From Carposina sasakii (lineage: Eukaryota; Arthropoda; Insecta; Lepidoptera; Carposinidae): a DNA stretch of 64,000 nucleotides. Under the pieces are notes generated by a model. The model ran no database searches, was not told the origin of the DNA, and saw only the letters and a list, made by a program, of their open reading frames with translations. The stretch covers positions 8,680,001-8,744,000 of the forward strand of contig CP053167.1 of assembly GCA_014607495.2 (NCBI GenBank), given 5' to 3'. Positions 11,660 through 22,856 of this stretch are shown here, piece after piece (positions within the stretch are counted from its first letter, which is position 1; each line of letters begins with the position of its first letter). Position numbers and translations under genes: made by a program.

Positions 11660-12420
11660 ATCGTGATATTACTAACGTTAGCTACAGCTTTATTTTGGAA
11701 TACTTGTTCTTATTATTTCCCTATTAAATCTCCCTTCCTCGGGGTAATTTAAATTTGTATCTAACACAATTAATTATTCAAAAAGTTGAGGGAACGACTA
11801 TCAATATGGCGTCAAACTTAAATCCGCACTCCCACTTAGCAACATCAAACGCTTTAAAGGCGATAAACGAAATGTAAATCCTAATATCAACATCAATTTA
11901 CGTACGCCCATCTAAATTTGAATCTCAACGCGATTCGCAAACATCTATCATGCACAAGCAAAACTATATAACAGACCTTAAGACAATACAGCAAGAGTCG
12001 CTATTAAAAATGCGACTGTATATGAATTTGGTGGAATTACGCCAAGAAATTCGTTGTGGGCGTGAATAAGGCTTTTCTGGATTAAGCGTCATCGCTTCGA
12101 TACAGTTTCACGCCTATCAGTTTAGTAGGTCATGTTTTGTTTGACATTTCTGTGGTAAACAGGCGTTAAATTTTATATGAAAGAACATAAAATGAGATGG
12201 AATGGAACTAAACAAAACTCAAGGAAGAAAATACAGTTAATTTTTGGAAGGTATAAAATAAATTCATATCCTAACTAATATTATCTGAACTAATATATGT
12301 GCGAAAGTAAGTTTGTTTGTTAGTAACTATTCACACTTTATTTACTCAAATAATCTTCGTGAAATTGTGCATACTTATTCATGAAATTGTGCATACTTAT
12401 CTACATATAGTCGAAATTCT
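11660..12420. other. AT-rich DNA, no gene recognised
   Basis: The only structures seen are a 22-bp imperfect tandem duplication at 12360-12404 (gaaattgtgcatacttattc twice) and a 'gcgaaagtaagtttgtttgt' segment at 12301-12320, also present at 59621-59641, which marks a common dispersed repeat. Confidence 0.4.
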
Positions 12421-12429
12421 CTCCATCTC

Positions 12430-13693
12430 ATCTAAGGCAGTAGGTGATGACCATATCAGTTCCCAAATGTTGCACCCCATCCTGAATGAGATCGTTTCAA
12501 TCATATAGTTAATTTCTCACTGTCTACATGTTCCTTCCCAGCATCCTGGAAAAGAGCCCACGTCATTCCTTTACCTAAAACCGCGAATCCCTCATCCTTT
12601 TCTACATACCGCCCCATATCCATTCTCCAAATCCTATCCTAAGTCCTAGAATCAGTTGTTCATAGTCAGTTGACTACACACCTTACCGGCAACAACTTAC
12701 TTAGTCCTTTTCAGTCTGATTTTAGAACTGGACATAGTACAGTTACAGTCCTGCTGAAGGTCACTGAGGATATACGGCTGGCTATGGACCACAGGCAATT
12801 AACCATGTTAACGTTGCTTGATTTCAGTAGTGCATTTAACTGTGTGGATTTTGATATTCTGTTGGGTTTGCTTGGCTCTCTTAACGTTGCTCCTCGGGTG
12901 GTGGAATGATTTAATACCTATCTAAAAGGCCGTCTGCAGTGTATACGCTCGGATGAGTCATCATCTGACTGGTGTGAGCTTACTGCAGGCGTACCTCAGG
13001 GTCGAGTTCTCTCGCCTCTACTATTCTCAATTTTCATAAACTCGGTCACTGATTTTCTCTCATCATGTTTCCATCTCTACGCAGACGACCTGCAGCTGTA
13101 TCACCACTTTAATGTTCACGATATAGGGAAGGCAGCCTTGTCAACGAATAAGGACTTGGAAAATATCTTTTTGTGGGCACGGTCTTTTGGTGTCCTTATA
13201 AACCCTGGTAAATCGCAAGCAATGGTTGTTGGTAGTCATCATCGTAATCATAATCCCTTCTTTCCCACTGCTCGATTATGCCGATGGTTGCTATCTTGAT
13301 GCTAATGAGGAGCTGCTCAAAAAACTCGATCGATTTCAGAATTTGCGTATTCGCTTTATTTACGGATTACGCAAATATGATCATGTAACTTAATTTCGTA
13401 AAGAGCTTAAATGGCTTCCAATTAGACTTCGACGGAATGTTCACATTTTAACTCTCCTATTTAAAATTTTGTACAATAAGTTATCTCCTATATATCTTAG
13501 TGAACGCTTTGATTATTTATTCTCTAAAGATCGACCCTTGCGTTCGAATACAGCTTCACTGTTAAAAACTCCTCGACATCAATCTGCCACCTATGACAAC
13601 TCCTTCACTATGTATGCAGTTAAGCTGTGGAATGAACTCCCCCGCACAGTATTTGAGATTGTCGTACAATTGGAAGTTTTAAGAAAAAATTAA
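12430..13693 (+). pseudogene. Decayed LINE reverse transcriptase (Jockey/CR1-like)
   Basis: Translated in pieces, the segment shows RT motifs in order. First comes SSKAVGDDHISSQMLHPIL, then AHVIPLPKT...YRPISIL (about 12555-12620). At 12670-12909 is TLLDFSSAFNCVDFDIL (motif A). At about 12985-13050 is GVPQGRVLSPLLFSIF (motif B), and at about 13075-13100 YADDLQLY (motif C). A deletion near 13255-13275 removes part of the thumb, after which LDRFQNLRIRFIYGLRK and the C-terminal frame at 13469-13693 (ending ...FEIVVQLEVLRKN) follow. Several stops and frameshifts (for example after 12909 and near 13390) make it inactive. The endonuclease is missing. The 3' UTR extends to about 14005 and includes the hairpin at 13893-13957 and an aataaa signal. 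Confidence 0.85.
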
Positions 13694-13892
13694 GGGATCA
13701 CTACCTCTGGCTTCCTTGATTGGTCTGCAGTCATTGCATTATAATTTCTTCTATTTTTTGTCATCTGTCCCACTATGTATTATGTAAGTATGTCCTTTTA
13801 TTATTTATTTTATATTAAGTAATTAGTATTTATTATTATTGTAAGTTTTTAGTATGTATGTTTATTTTATGATTGTGTACACATACTTTATA

Positions 13893-13957
13893 TATATAAC
13901 ATAGATAATGTACAAAGGCGAGCTTATCTCGCCTTTGTACATTATCTATGTTATATA
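13893..13957. repeat. Perfect 30-bp inverted repeat in a LINE 3' UTR
   Basis: The arms 13893-13922 and 13928-13957 are exact reverse complements around a 5-nt loop, cttat. The arm contains cataGATAATGTACAAAGGCG. In RNA this gives a very stable stem-loop just before the LINE's poly(A) signal. Confidence 0.9.
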
Positions 13958-14049
13958 ATTACTTGCTATATATTTTCTGCGTACAATAAAGATTAAAGAA
14001 TAAAAATACAAACAATTTACCAATTAAAAATCATTATGAACCTCTAAAA

Positions 14050-14240
14050 CCCAATACATTACTTACAATAATTGAATAAAAAATTGGAATAGTGCAATGT
14101 ATCGTCTTGCATGCTGGGTGCTCGGGTCTGGTTTCTCATGGCGATTGTAGTTAGTGCAAGTGCCTGTTGTCGCAATTATGAGTTATCAGATCCGAGGGTC
14201 AGTGGAGGGTGTAGGGCCCGGTGGTGGGCACACCCATAGT
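14050..14240 (+). repeat. Dispersed repeat, family D copy 1
   Basis: Matches 45700-46057 in the opposite orientation, sharing 'cttgcatgctgggtgctc', 'ggtctggtttctc', 'ttatgagttatcagatccga' and 'gggtcagtggagggt', and ending 'cacccatagtg'. It is non-coding. The class is unknown; a short retroelement is plausible because the other copy has an 11-bp target duplication. Confidence 0.6.
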
Positions 14241-14311
14241 GAACAATAAATAATCGACACAATAGTTTTAATCCTATTGGTTAAAGCTTATCTGTAACCG
14301 TTTATAAAACT

Positions 14312-14510
14312 TACATACATACATATAATCACACCTTTATCCCTTACGGGATAGGCACAGCACCAAGGGCCAATAGAACCACATGGTGCGACTTCTGACC
14401 AATTTTGAGGGTAATAGTAGAGATGTACAAGTTCGGTTAGTAGTGACAGGTGGTCAGCTCATCGCCTATAAAACACCAAGACCCTCTTGTCCCTTTACTG
14501 ACTTATAAAA
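14312..14510 (-). mobile_element. SINE-like repeat, family A copy 1
   Basis: The plus strand starts with an (acat)n run and then 'ataatcacacctttatccct'. In sense orientation this is a 3' end 'ccgtaagggataaaggcgtg' followed by attatatgtatgtatgt. Nine copies occur in this window with the same 3' tail and differing 5' truncations. They are probably LINE-mobilised non-coding repeats or LINE 3' ends. Confidence 0.75.
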
Positions 14511-15069
14511 CTTAAATGTAAAATTACTTCGAGAAGTTAATATTTACATTCTAATATTTACATTCTTATATTATACCTGTATTACACATACAAATATTAG
14601 AACATAAAAAGTTCGTTATTTAAAAAGGAGCGTTCCATCAACAAAGATTTACGGCGCACGTGCACGAGTCATTCACTAAACCTTGAGTAAGATAAGTGGT
14701 CCGATTTCTTACTCGCACTAACGATAAAATATTCAACGCCACGCAGAATCAAAATTATATGAACGCAAACCGCGAATTCTCCTATAATAAGCTTGCTGGT
14801 AATCTTTGATATTCATGCGAATATAGGCTTTAATGGCGCTGTTGGGACTCGATAAGTGATTGTGACAAGGAACTGTATAATAGTTCATATACAATGGAAT
14901 GTGTATAGAAACTTCATGGTACTTTACTTACATACTTTAAAAAATTATAATAATATACAGTAATCTTATAAATAAAGATATAATACGTAGAATAGAATAG
15001 TTTTTATTTTATCTCTTTTTTTACTAAGTGTGTTTGTTATCTCTTTACGCTTTATTTACTTATTCAATA
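14511..15069. other. AT-rich DNA, no feature recognised
   Basis: No gene, RNA or clear repeat was recognised in this stretch. Confidence 0.4.
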
Positions 15070-15408
15070 TAATGAAGGGTACGTATTCTATACATGAAAT
15101 AAAGTAAGTTTATGCCAAAAAAAATGCTGGGAAAAAAAAAATTTTTTTTTGAAAAAGTGCGAAATTTATAGTGTCTAGTGTTTATGTTAGTTTTTTTATA
15201 GACAGATATTAATTGTTTTTCGTGAAAAAATCCTGCTACGCGCGTCTATGTGCATTTATGCAGAAAAACGCAGTCTATTTACTCAACTTTGGACCCTAAT
15301 ATTTTGGAAACCAGACACTTCCCAGGTATGCTTCCATGGAGAAAAATGATCGTGATGATGAGGAGATTCCGTAGTTTTCGGGAACGTTGACGACCAAAAA
15401 TCACCCTG
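15070..15408 (-). mobile_element. MITE family B copy
   Basis: Inverted relative to 10169-11656. It ends ...aaaaatcaccctg|TA at 15408 and includes 'cgaaatttatagtgtctagt' and 'gcagaaaaacgcagtctatt'. The distal terminus near 15070 has lost the last roughly 20 bp of its TIR. It also shows how the copy at 10169 read before the LINE entered ('ccagacacttcccaggtatg'). Confidence 0.8.
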
Positions 15409-16332
15409 TATAGTTAAAAGTATGGAGATAGACATGTTGTTCATATCGTAGTCCATCTAGACAAAGTCACGGGTAACAGCTATATTTCTTTATAAAAAAA
15501 GATATCAAAATATATAGGAAATATAATCATCAAAGTATCATAAAATTGATCCTAATTATAACCATTGAAAACTAGCACTTATGGCAGATAAATACAAAGT
15601 ACTACCATCTCTCAACCGAGTGAAAGGTAATTAGGTACTGAGAATACGAACGTTATTCTTCTCTAATAGTTTAAATTTCTATGAAAAGTGCCTGTCTTTG
15701 AAATGCCTTTCGAAGCCGGCGAGCTTTTGTCTCTTTCGCACCCGCTACCGCACTATAATAGATTGGAAAGGAAGAAAGGAGAAAGCCGATTTTTTCAATC
15801 GCACTCAATCCACTTTTAATAAAATCCTTTGTTTATAGTTGTCAGATAGATGGAGCCTTTTCCTTTTATTTTTATAGATAGAAATCTTAAGTGCAAATAG
15901 GCCTGTAGTCTTAAGGTTACGTCCTTCATTATCATTATTTTCAGTTTTCTTCCCTTCTGAATGACATGATAGGGTCGATTCCGACAGTCACACTTAAAAC
16001 TAATCATAGTCAGATCTATCTCTCTCCGTTCTTAACATAAATAGCTGAGAGAGAAAAGGACTAATTTTACGTTTAGGTTTAAGTGTGACTGCCAGAATCG
16101 ACAGTGTCCCCACGGCTGTGTCCCCAAAATCTAAGGAAGCCAGAACTGCAGTATCGTGAATGAGATCCTACAGGCACGTTTAGCATAACGGGGTCAGATT
16201 CTGATGTACGAAATCAGTGACAAGTTGCCAGTTTCTCGCCTAAGAGCACTCCCCTGAGTTCCTTAGTCGGCTCCCACGACATGTTTTAAACAACAAGAAA
16301 TCGGGTGAAATATGATATACAAAATTTGAAAT
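15409..16332. other. AT-rich DNA with a family E repeat fragment
   Basis: At about 16095-16285 lies a copy of dispersed family E (motifs 'ccagaactgcag' and 'gagttccttagtcggctccc'). Other copies are at 29083-29185, 36888-36985, 39128-39180, 42755-42850, 46865-46910, 52950-53215 and 63436-63515. Elsewhere nothing was recognised. Confidence 0.5.
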
Positions 16333-16713
16333 TGTAGCATGCCACCTATCTGACAGCGAGCACGTTCGCGAGCGGCCTGCTCGCGTAGTCCGTTGCCCCG
16401 CTCGCTACCGCTAGGAGCTCTCTTGCATTTATGTTATATTTTACTTCATTTGTATGTGTTTTTTGGTTTAGTCAATTAAATATAATTCCTATGTTAAAAC
16501 CAGTGTTTTTTTTTGCTGAAAAAGGCTCACGCCCATCCGAACCGAAGCATACCATCTCGGCCCACATTGGGCGCCATTTGAGGGAAATGAAGTAAAATGA
16601 AGTAAAATATAACATAAATGCAAGAGAGCTCCTAGCGGTAGCGAGCGGGGCAACGGACTACGCGACCAGGCCGCTCGCGAACGTGCTCGCTGTCAGACAG
16701 GTGGCGCGCTACA
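16333..16713. mobile_element. Inverted LTR-like pair with a lysine-type primer-binding site
   Basis: Two arms of 118 bp (16333-16450 and 16596-16713) are near-perfect inverted copies. They are GC-rich in the middle (gcgagcacgttcgcgagcgg) and start TGTAGC, as an LTR starts TG. On the minus strand the right arm runs on to ...ttccctca, then aa, then tggcgcccaatgtgggcc (16576-16559). This resembles the primer-binding site complementary to a tRNA-Lys 3' end, in the normal place just inside a 5' LTR. The minus-strand leader then continues for about 60 bp before the loop. No gag or pol frame is present. This is a rearranged, non-coding LTR-retroelement remnant (solo or TRIM-like) with its second LTR inverted. 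Confidence 0.65.
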
Positions 16714-17433
16714 ATATTCATTTTACATCCAAAATTACGGTAAATCAAAAAAGGTGTATCAAGACTTCGCGACGTAGCGTAGCACTTCGTCGTAGCTTAC
16801 TACGCAACTACGAATACTACGTACATTTCGTAGTCAATACTCGTAGCACACAGAAAAGTTAAAGCTCTCAGCTCAGACAACATCACTGACCCACTTAACC
16901 TAATATTCAAAATCTAATTATCTAACAAATACACACTCCTATTCACGTATTCTATCCGAGTAAATATTGACTATCGAATTACGACCAGCGTAAATGTTTA
17001 CCTTATCGAATAATAAAAAAAAATCGACGCCAATAAAAAGGTCATCAAACAAAATCGCCTCTCCAGGACGGTTATTGCCGCCATATTTGGAACTTTACTT
17101 CAGCAGAGATATCTGTACATATTCTATGGATCTATCATGTTATTACATACATACATAAAAATCACAGCCATATGTACTAGGTACCGTATGTACTTAAAAT
17201 TTTAATGAATATGATGTTAGGATATTTGTTACTCTTTCACGCAAAAACTTCTGAACGGATTTAGATGAAACTTATAAATTAAATAGTTTATACATCGCAA
17301 TACACATATAGGTTATGTAGTGGCAGATGAAGTTACAAGCGTCCACCAGTAGGCCATAACTCCCTCCTACCTACTGCCGATTTCCGAACACAAATACTTA
17401 ATCTAGCAACCGAATACATAAGGCATTATTTTT
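16714..17433. other. AT-rich DNA, no gene recognised
   Basis: A short run at 16770-16850 is rich in 'cgtagc/tacga' words (imperfect cgtag repeats). Otherwise nothing was recognised. Confidence 0.4.
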
Positions 17434-17645
17434 TACATACATACATATAATCATGCCTTTATCCCTTACGGGGTAAGCAGAGCACCAAGGGCCGATAGGA
17501 CCACATGGTGCCACTTCTGACCAATTTTGAGGATATAGTTGCTATGTACAAATTCGCCAAATATGTACATCAAAACCCTCTTGTCCCTTTACTGACTTGT
17601 GCAGTATTATATGTTTTTTTTTCACTCCCACAGCAGCATATAGAT
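17434..17645 (-). mobile_element. SINE-like repeat, family A copy 2
   Basis: (acat)n at the left edge, then the family A 3' part ('ttacggggtaagcagagcac' on +), extending to 'cccacagcagcata'. It is interrupted by a small deletion in the middle relative to 48144-48409. Confidence 0.75.
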
Positions 17646-17960
17646 TATTTTTTATTTCGTTTTCAGTATGTATAACATTTGTACAAATATAACAGTCAAA
17701 GTCGACATATAAATGGTTTATTCTACTGGGATCCGCGTGGAATATATGTTACGAATTGAATTGCGTACTTGAGATAGATATTTTTGGAAGGAAAATAAAA
17801 GTGTTTTCGTTCTATCATGTAGATAAAAATAATTGCTATAGTGAGTTATTTATGGAAGTGCTCATTTTATTATGAAGATTATTTGCATGGATACTTAATA
17901 CAGTTTTTAGGAATCAACGTAGAATCAATTTTTGCATATCTTATAATACTAGCTATTATA

Positions 17961-18204
17961 CAGGGTGTAACAAAAAGGGTATGTTAAGCAAAAAGCTATG
18001 AATATAGACCATTATAAGGAATATAATCCCAAAATTTAAGACTCGAAATCACATGTTTATTTTTTAAGATTGTATGAACATTCCTGAGTTGTTTAGGAAT
18101 TCTCCATACTAATTGAAAAAATTAACATTCGAATTCGAGTCTCAAAATTTTGGAATAGGTTTTTCATAGCTTTTCGCTTAACATGCCCCTTTTGTTACAC
18201 CCTG
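17961..18204 (+). mobile_element. MITE family C, best-preserved copy (244 bp)
   Basis: The termini cagggtgtaacaaaaaggg and its inverse ('ccccttttgttacaccctg') are flanked by TA on both sides. The interior is largely palindromic ('gactcgaaatcacatg' against 'attcgaattcgagtc'). It is non-coding. TA target and TIR fit a Tc1/mariner-type or similar MITE. Confidence 0.85.
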
Positions 18205-18613
18205 TATAATACTGTCATAACATGCCATTTGGTATGTATATCCAATATCCATACCTTATTTTAAGAATAAGCTCAAAAGGGTTCAAATTTAAGAGGTATA
18301 ATTCGTTTAAACAATGTTGTGCCAAACACAGCAAAGGAAATAATCTTCTGGTTTATTATTCACATAATATAGTCAATGTTTTTTCATTACAATAGTAATA
18401 ATGCCACTATGATCATTTTTACTCTATTAACAATACTCGTAAATCAATGGTCTTGGTTCGGGTTAAGTCGAAATAAGCTCAAAGGGTGGAAAATGGAAAA
18501 CAAGCCTTCAAAACAACTCCAAGCTCCTAGTTTATCGGCAAAGAATCTGCTGTATCACAAAGCTAATTCATCAAGGAGTTTTTGCAGAGCGCCTACACTA
18601 GTACCATTAGTAA

Positions 18614-19092
18614 AGCTCAGGCCACACCGAGAGCGGGTGAGCAGCCAACAAAATATACAACCAATAAATTTGATGTATTGTACGTGTTATTATATAAATG
18701 ATTTAGCGAACTACTCGTACATTAAACTAAATTAGCAACTGTGTCAACAAAATATCTAGTATTTGATATTAGAACTAGGCTTGTTTTCGATGAACCATAG
18801 ATAATTTAGATTCTGGTCCTAGAAAGTTTGGTAGACGTAGGATTTATCATTGTTAGTTTCCGAAGTTTGTAGGTACAGTAGTGATAGCTCAATGGGTTAG
18901 AAATGTAACTTCATTAAAACAGCGATGATTTTATCTCAGTTTTATTCCGCATTTATTTAAGGTACAGATTTGGCAGACAGCCGGCCATCAAAGAACCAAG
19001 TCCTTAGCAATATGAGGAATAAGAATAGATATTCTCTATGTTAGTATAGTCCGGCTGTCCAGCTTGTCCCGCCCGCTCTCGCTGTGGTCTAA
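18614..19092. mobile_element. Possible DNA-transposon remnant with inverted ends
   Basis: The left end 'agctcaggccacaccgagag' with 'cggg' following pairs with the right end 'cccgctctcgctgtggtcta' with 'agct' following, giving about 25 bp of imperfect TIR 480 bp apart. The interior has no transposase. A chance open frame (18376-18735) crosses the left end. No second copy is present to confirm it. Confidence 0.45.
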
Positions 19093-19957
19093 GCTCAAAA
19101 CAGGGGCAAGAGCTCTATAAAAACTGCGACATACTTAATTAACTTTGGTAATCTTTACAGTCAGCTACTACGTGTTTAGTCATTGTAGACCTTACATATT
19201 CTTTTTCCTCGGTTTTCATTATTGAAAGAATTTAACAAAGGAGTTTTAAAGCGGCACATAGTTAATTTTCTGAAAGACCTTCACTTTTTACGATTCATTC
19301 TTGTAATTAAAAATAAACTTATAAACTTGAAGTTTACTGTTGCTTAGCATTAATTACATTTAGTAGAATCAGAATAAATTAATAACTTTTTGTTTTAAAC
19401 TTCTGTAACTAATTTTATTAAACACAAAATAGTACAAGCCATCAAACAAAGCCAACTTGTTAGAGTTTGTAAAACTAATTTAAAACACTATACACTATGA
19501 AATAATATTACTCTCGCAAAAAACTAATTTTCACAACGAATTTTCATATTCAAACAACGAATAATAGAATGAACGTTATAAATGTGGAGCGTTCGAAATA
19601 AATCGACAAGAAAAGAGGCGGTGTGATATCGAGGGAAAAGGCGGTACGAGTATATCGTATTTATTTACAGGCATTTCAGAGTGCGAGCAGAAATAAGTCA
19701 AACATTAAGTGTAAATGGGTCCAGTAAAATATTAGGTTACAGGAAGTTGGGGTATAGTAGATAATATTTACACATCGTATTTTTTTAGAGTTTCTTATCT
19801 AAATGGTAAAAAAGAAACGTCTTTCTTTCTATCTACCATTTCATGGACTACGTGCTTACTTTACTGACACGTAAGAGCCATTGAAAAATAGTTCACTGTA
19901 TAAAGAAGAGTAGATTTACTAACGATTTTTAAACAAATCAATAATACTTTTGTCTAT
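19093..19957. other. AT-rich DNA, no feature recognised
   Basis: No gene, RNA or clear repeat was recognised. The stretch is poly-A/T rich with no long inverted repeats seen by eye. Confidence 0.4.
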
Positions 19958-20192
19958 TTTATAATATATAATATCTTGACTAAGATAAAAACACTTCTCC
20001 AAAATATAATCCGTTAGGATATGGTTGATCGTTTCATCATTAAAACATTGTGCAGGGATTCAGCTTTGTTTGCCGAGATTTGGCTTATGTGTAGCTATCG
20101 GGATGAAAAAATAACGTTTCCAATAATGTAATTTCTAGAAAGAGATGGTAAAATTCGTCATCCGAGTAATTGACCCGGTGGCTCAGTGGTAT
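19958..20192 (+). repeat. Dispersed repeat, family M, ending in a tRNA-like head
   Basis: Homologous to 50949-51120, sharing 'ttataatatataatatcttg', 'tttgccgagatttggct', 'tagctatcgggatga' and 'agatggtaaaattcgtcatc'. Both copies end 'taattgacccggtggctcag'. That segment resembles the 5' part of the tRNA-like SINE head at 48839-48912 (box A, ggctcagtggt), here cut off after about 20 bases. Confidence 0.6.
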
Positions 20193-20221
20193 ATCAAATA
20201 TCAAGTAATGATATAATTAAG

Positions 20222-20334
20222 ATCAAAATTGGTCAGAAGTGGTACCATTTGATCCTATCGGCACTTAGTGCTCTGCCTACCCCGTAAGGGATAAAGGCGT
20301 GATTATATGTATGTATGCATGTATGTATATAATT
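20222..20334 (+). mobile_element. SINE-like repeat, family A copy 3 (5'-truncated)
   Basis: Retains only the 3' part, from 'caaaattggtcagaagtgg' to 'ccccgtaagggataaaggcg', then an attatatgtatgtatgcatg tail. Confidence 0.75.
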
Positions 20335-20357
20335 AAGAAATTACTTAGCAGTACCTA

Positions 20358-20632
20358 AGTCATCATCATCATCATCATCAGCCTATTGCAGTCCACTGCT
20401 GGACGTATGTCTCCCCCAGGGCACGCCACAAGACTGCCATGGGGGGTATTTGCCCATAGTCACCACGCTGGGCAGGCGGGCTGGTGACCGCAGTTTGTAT
20501 TTTGGATTATGTTGTCAACACGAGAGGCGCTGCTGTCTACCTCCCGCCTAAACCCTAAATCGCCTCGTACGATACCCACGGGCAGACATGGATTGGTACG
20601 AATTCTACTCTGCCGGTACAACGCGGCCACGT
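20358..20632 (-). mobile_element. Family K repeat with (CAT)n tail
   Basis: On + it starts with (tca)n at about 20360-20382, then 'gcctattgcagtccactgct', and runs to 'gatacccacgggcagac' and 'tactctgccggta'. In sense (minus) orientation it ends in cagtggactgcaataggctg plus (ATG)n, the 3' end style of RTE-type LINEs. No coding remains. It is the fullest K copy in the window. Confidence 0.75.
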
Positions 20633-20639
20633 AAGTAAG

Positions 20640-21136
20640 AAGACTAAATACAGTACCTAAGTAAGAAGATTAAATTAGCCACGTCATGACTATTAACAGC
20701 AGTGTAAGTATTGATTTACTGCGATAATCGGATTACAAAGTTATTTGGCTTCGTAATATAATTAAGAATTTCTTTGTTCCCAAAAACTTTTTATACAGAA
20801 AAGGTTATAATATCCTAAGCCGTAATATAAAACAGACCATTTCCCAACTAAATTTTTATAAATGCGAAATATTTGTTCATTTGGTACGAGTATGTAGATT
20901 TTCGAGCTTTATTTACTACTCGTAGAAGTAGACCTACGATAACAAGCAAACTTACTTTCACATAGTTGTAATATTAATTGGGATAAGATGCGTAACGTTC
21001 CGCAGATGGTTCTATGTATGCACGAAAAACGGCGATAGGCTCACCTCTTAACAATGTGGGACTTAATAGACTAACTGGTGAATTTGGCGAATAATGTCCC
21101 CGTTTTTGCGCAATCTGTTTGAGGCTAAATCAGTAG
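20640..21136. other. AT-rich DNA, no feature recognised
   Basis: No gene, RNA or clear repeat was recognised in this stretch. Confidence 0.4.
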
Positions 21137-21663
21137 TGCTATTCTCTAAGCGTCACTTCACCGATGTGACATCGATGAAGCTCACAGATGCGACATCTAA
21201 GACATCGACCACGCTGACAACGTTGTAAGGTTTGGTATTCTCTAAGCGACAAATTGTCATGGTCGATCTCTACGATGCGTGGATGTAACGATGTTGTCTA
21301 GGATGTAATAGAGATGTAGCATACATAAGGTACATATTTATCGATGAAAACTTTATTGCCGTTTTTCGTCTATTTTTATGAATTATTTATTAAAAATAAT
21401 AATAACAATGATCTTTAATAGCATTTATTTGCCCTTTTTGAACTGAATTAAAATTGAATAGCCTAGAAAATCGAAAATTCATAGGCTGAATATTGATTAG
21501 TTCTATGCCATGCACTAAATGTTCTGAAAAATATTGTGAAATGTCACATCATCAGTCGTCCGGAATGTTTGTAAATATGAACAAAAACAAAACTCTAATG
21601 CGGAAAAAAATGCTGTTAGTTTAGCAGGTACCAATTTTGGTCCCACTTGAGTGGGACTTACGT

Positions 21664-22723
21664 ACTAAAAACCGGCCAAGTGCGAGTCGGACTCGCGCAC
21701 CGAGGGTTCCGTACAAACCTGCAAGGTTTACAAAGTTCGTTCATTACGACAATCGAGTCATAACTATGGTATTTTTATTGCAAAATGAAATTCATAACAT
21801 TACAATGGGGAAAGATGGAGGAGCATAAATTTAAGACAAAGATCTCTTTATCGTTTAAGTAATCCTTTATTTTATATTAACACATATCATTTATCTATAA
21901 TATAACTGATTTTTTTTTTTTCACGGGTTAAAGGCAATTAGATCTAAGTATTTGATATGAATTTCAACTTGATAGCTCTACGCGTTCATGAGGAAAAAAG
22001 TAATAAGTTTATATTTATTAAAAAATATATATTTTGTAATGTAACTAAAAATTTAAGGTTTTCGGAATTTTTCCTTTATGTGTGCTATAAAACGTTGCTT
22101 CATGCCAAATTTCAAGATTCTAGGTCGACTGGAAGTACCCTTTAGGTTTTGATTCCCTTGCGAGTACTTGCGAGTTTCAAAATATGCAGCTTAAATTGCT
22201 GTTTCTTTTGATTGCGTTGACATAGAAGTTTGATTTTGCTACAGCTTAAAGGTATTATAGACCTGAGTATTTGGTATGAATTTCAATTTAATACCTCTAC
22301 GCGTTTATGAGGAAATGGGTAGTAAGTTTAAAATTATTTAAAAAAAATATATTATGTGATGTAACTAAAAATTTATGGTTTTCGTAATTTTTCCTTTATC
22401 TATGCTATAAGACGTTGCTTCGTACCAAATTTCAAGATTCTGAGTTCACGGGAAGCACCCTGTAGGTTTTGATTCCCTTGCAAGTGTCGAAAATTTGCGG
22501 CATAAACGGCTGTATCTTTTGATTGCGTTGGCTTAGAAGTTTGATTTTTTCACAGCTTCAAGGGACAGTAGACCTGAGTAATTGATATAAATTTCAGCTT
22601 CATACCTCCACGCGTTCCTGAGAAAAAGGGTCTTGACAGACGGACGGACGGACGGACAGACGGACAACAAAGTGATCCTATAAGGGTTCCGTTTTTTCCT
22701 TTTGAGGTACGGAACCCTAAAAA
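21664..22723 (+). mobile_element. Insertion with internal ~310-bp tandem repeats
   Basis: Begins 'actaaaaaccggccaagtgc' (with gagtcggactcgcgcacc following) and ends 'gaggtacggaaccctaaaaa'. Between them, two to three copies of a roughly 310-325-bp unit repeat. Markers are the 'tacctctacgcg' segments at about 21971, 22292 and 22602 and two 'tttttcctttatgtgtgcta'-type segments at about 22070 and 22390. A (GGAC)n run lies at about 22634-22666. Sequences of this type are dispersed in arthropod genomes. No protein is encoded, and the class is not assigned. Confidence 0.7.
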
Positions 22724-22856
22724 TTCCGAGTTTTGATTTCTTAGCCAACCACTTAAGTTTTTAAAAGTGTTCGACATGAATTCCATGAAATATCAGTGTC
22801 GGTCGGTCGTCGTCGTTTTGGTTGGTTACTTTGATAAGATCTTCTGAAAATAAGTC

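Noticed and set aside
18376..18735. 119-residue open frame on +
   Set aside because: Crosses the end of a putative TIR element and has no motif or homologous copy.
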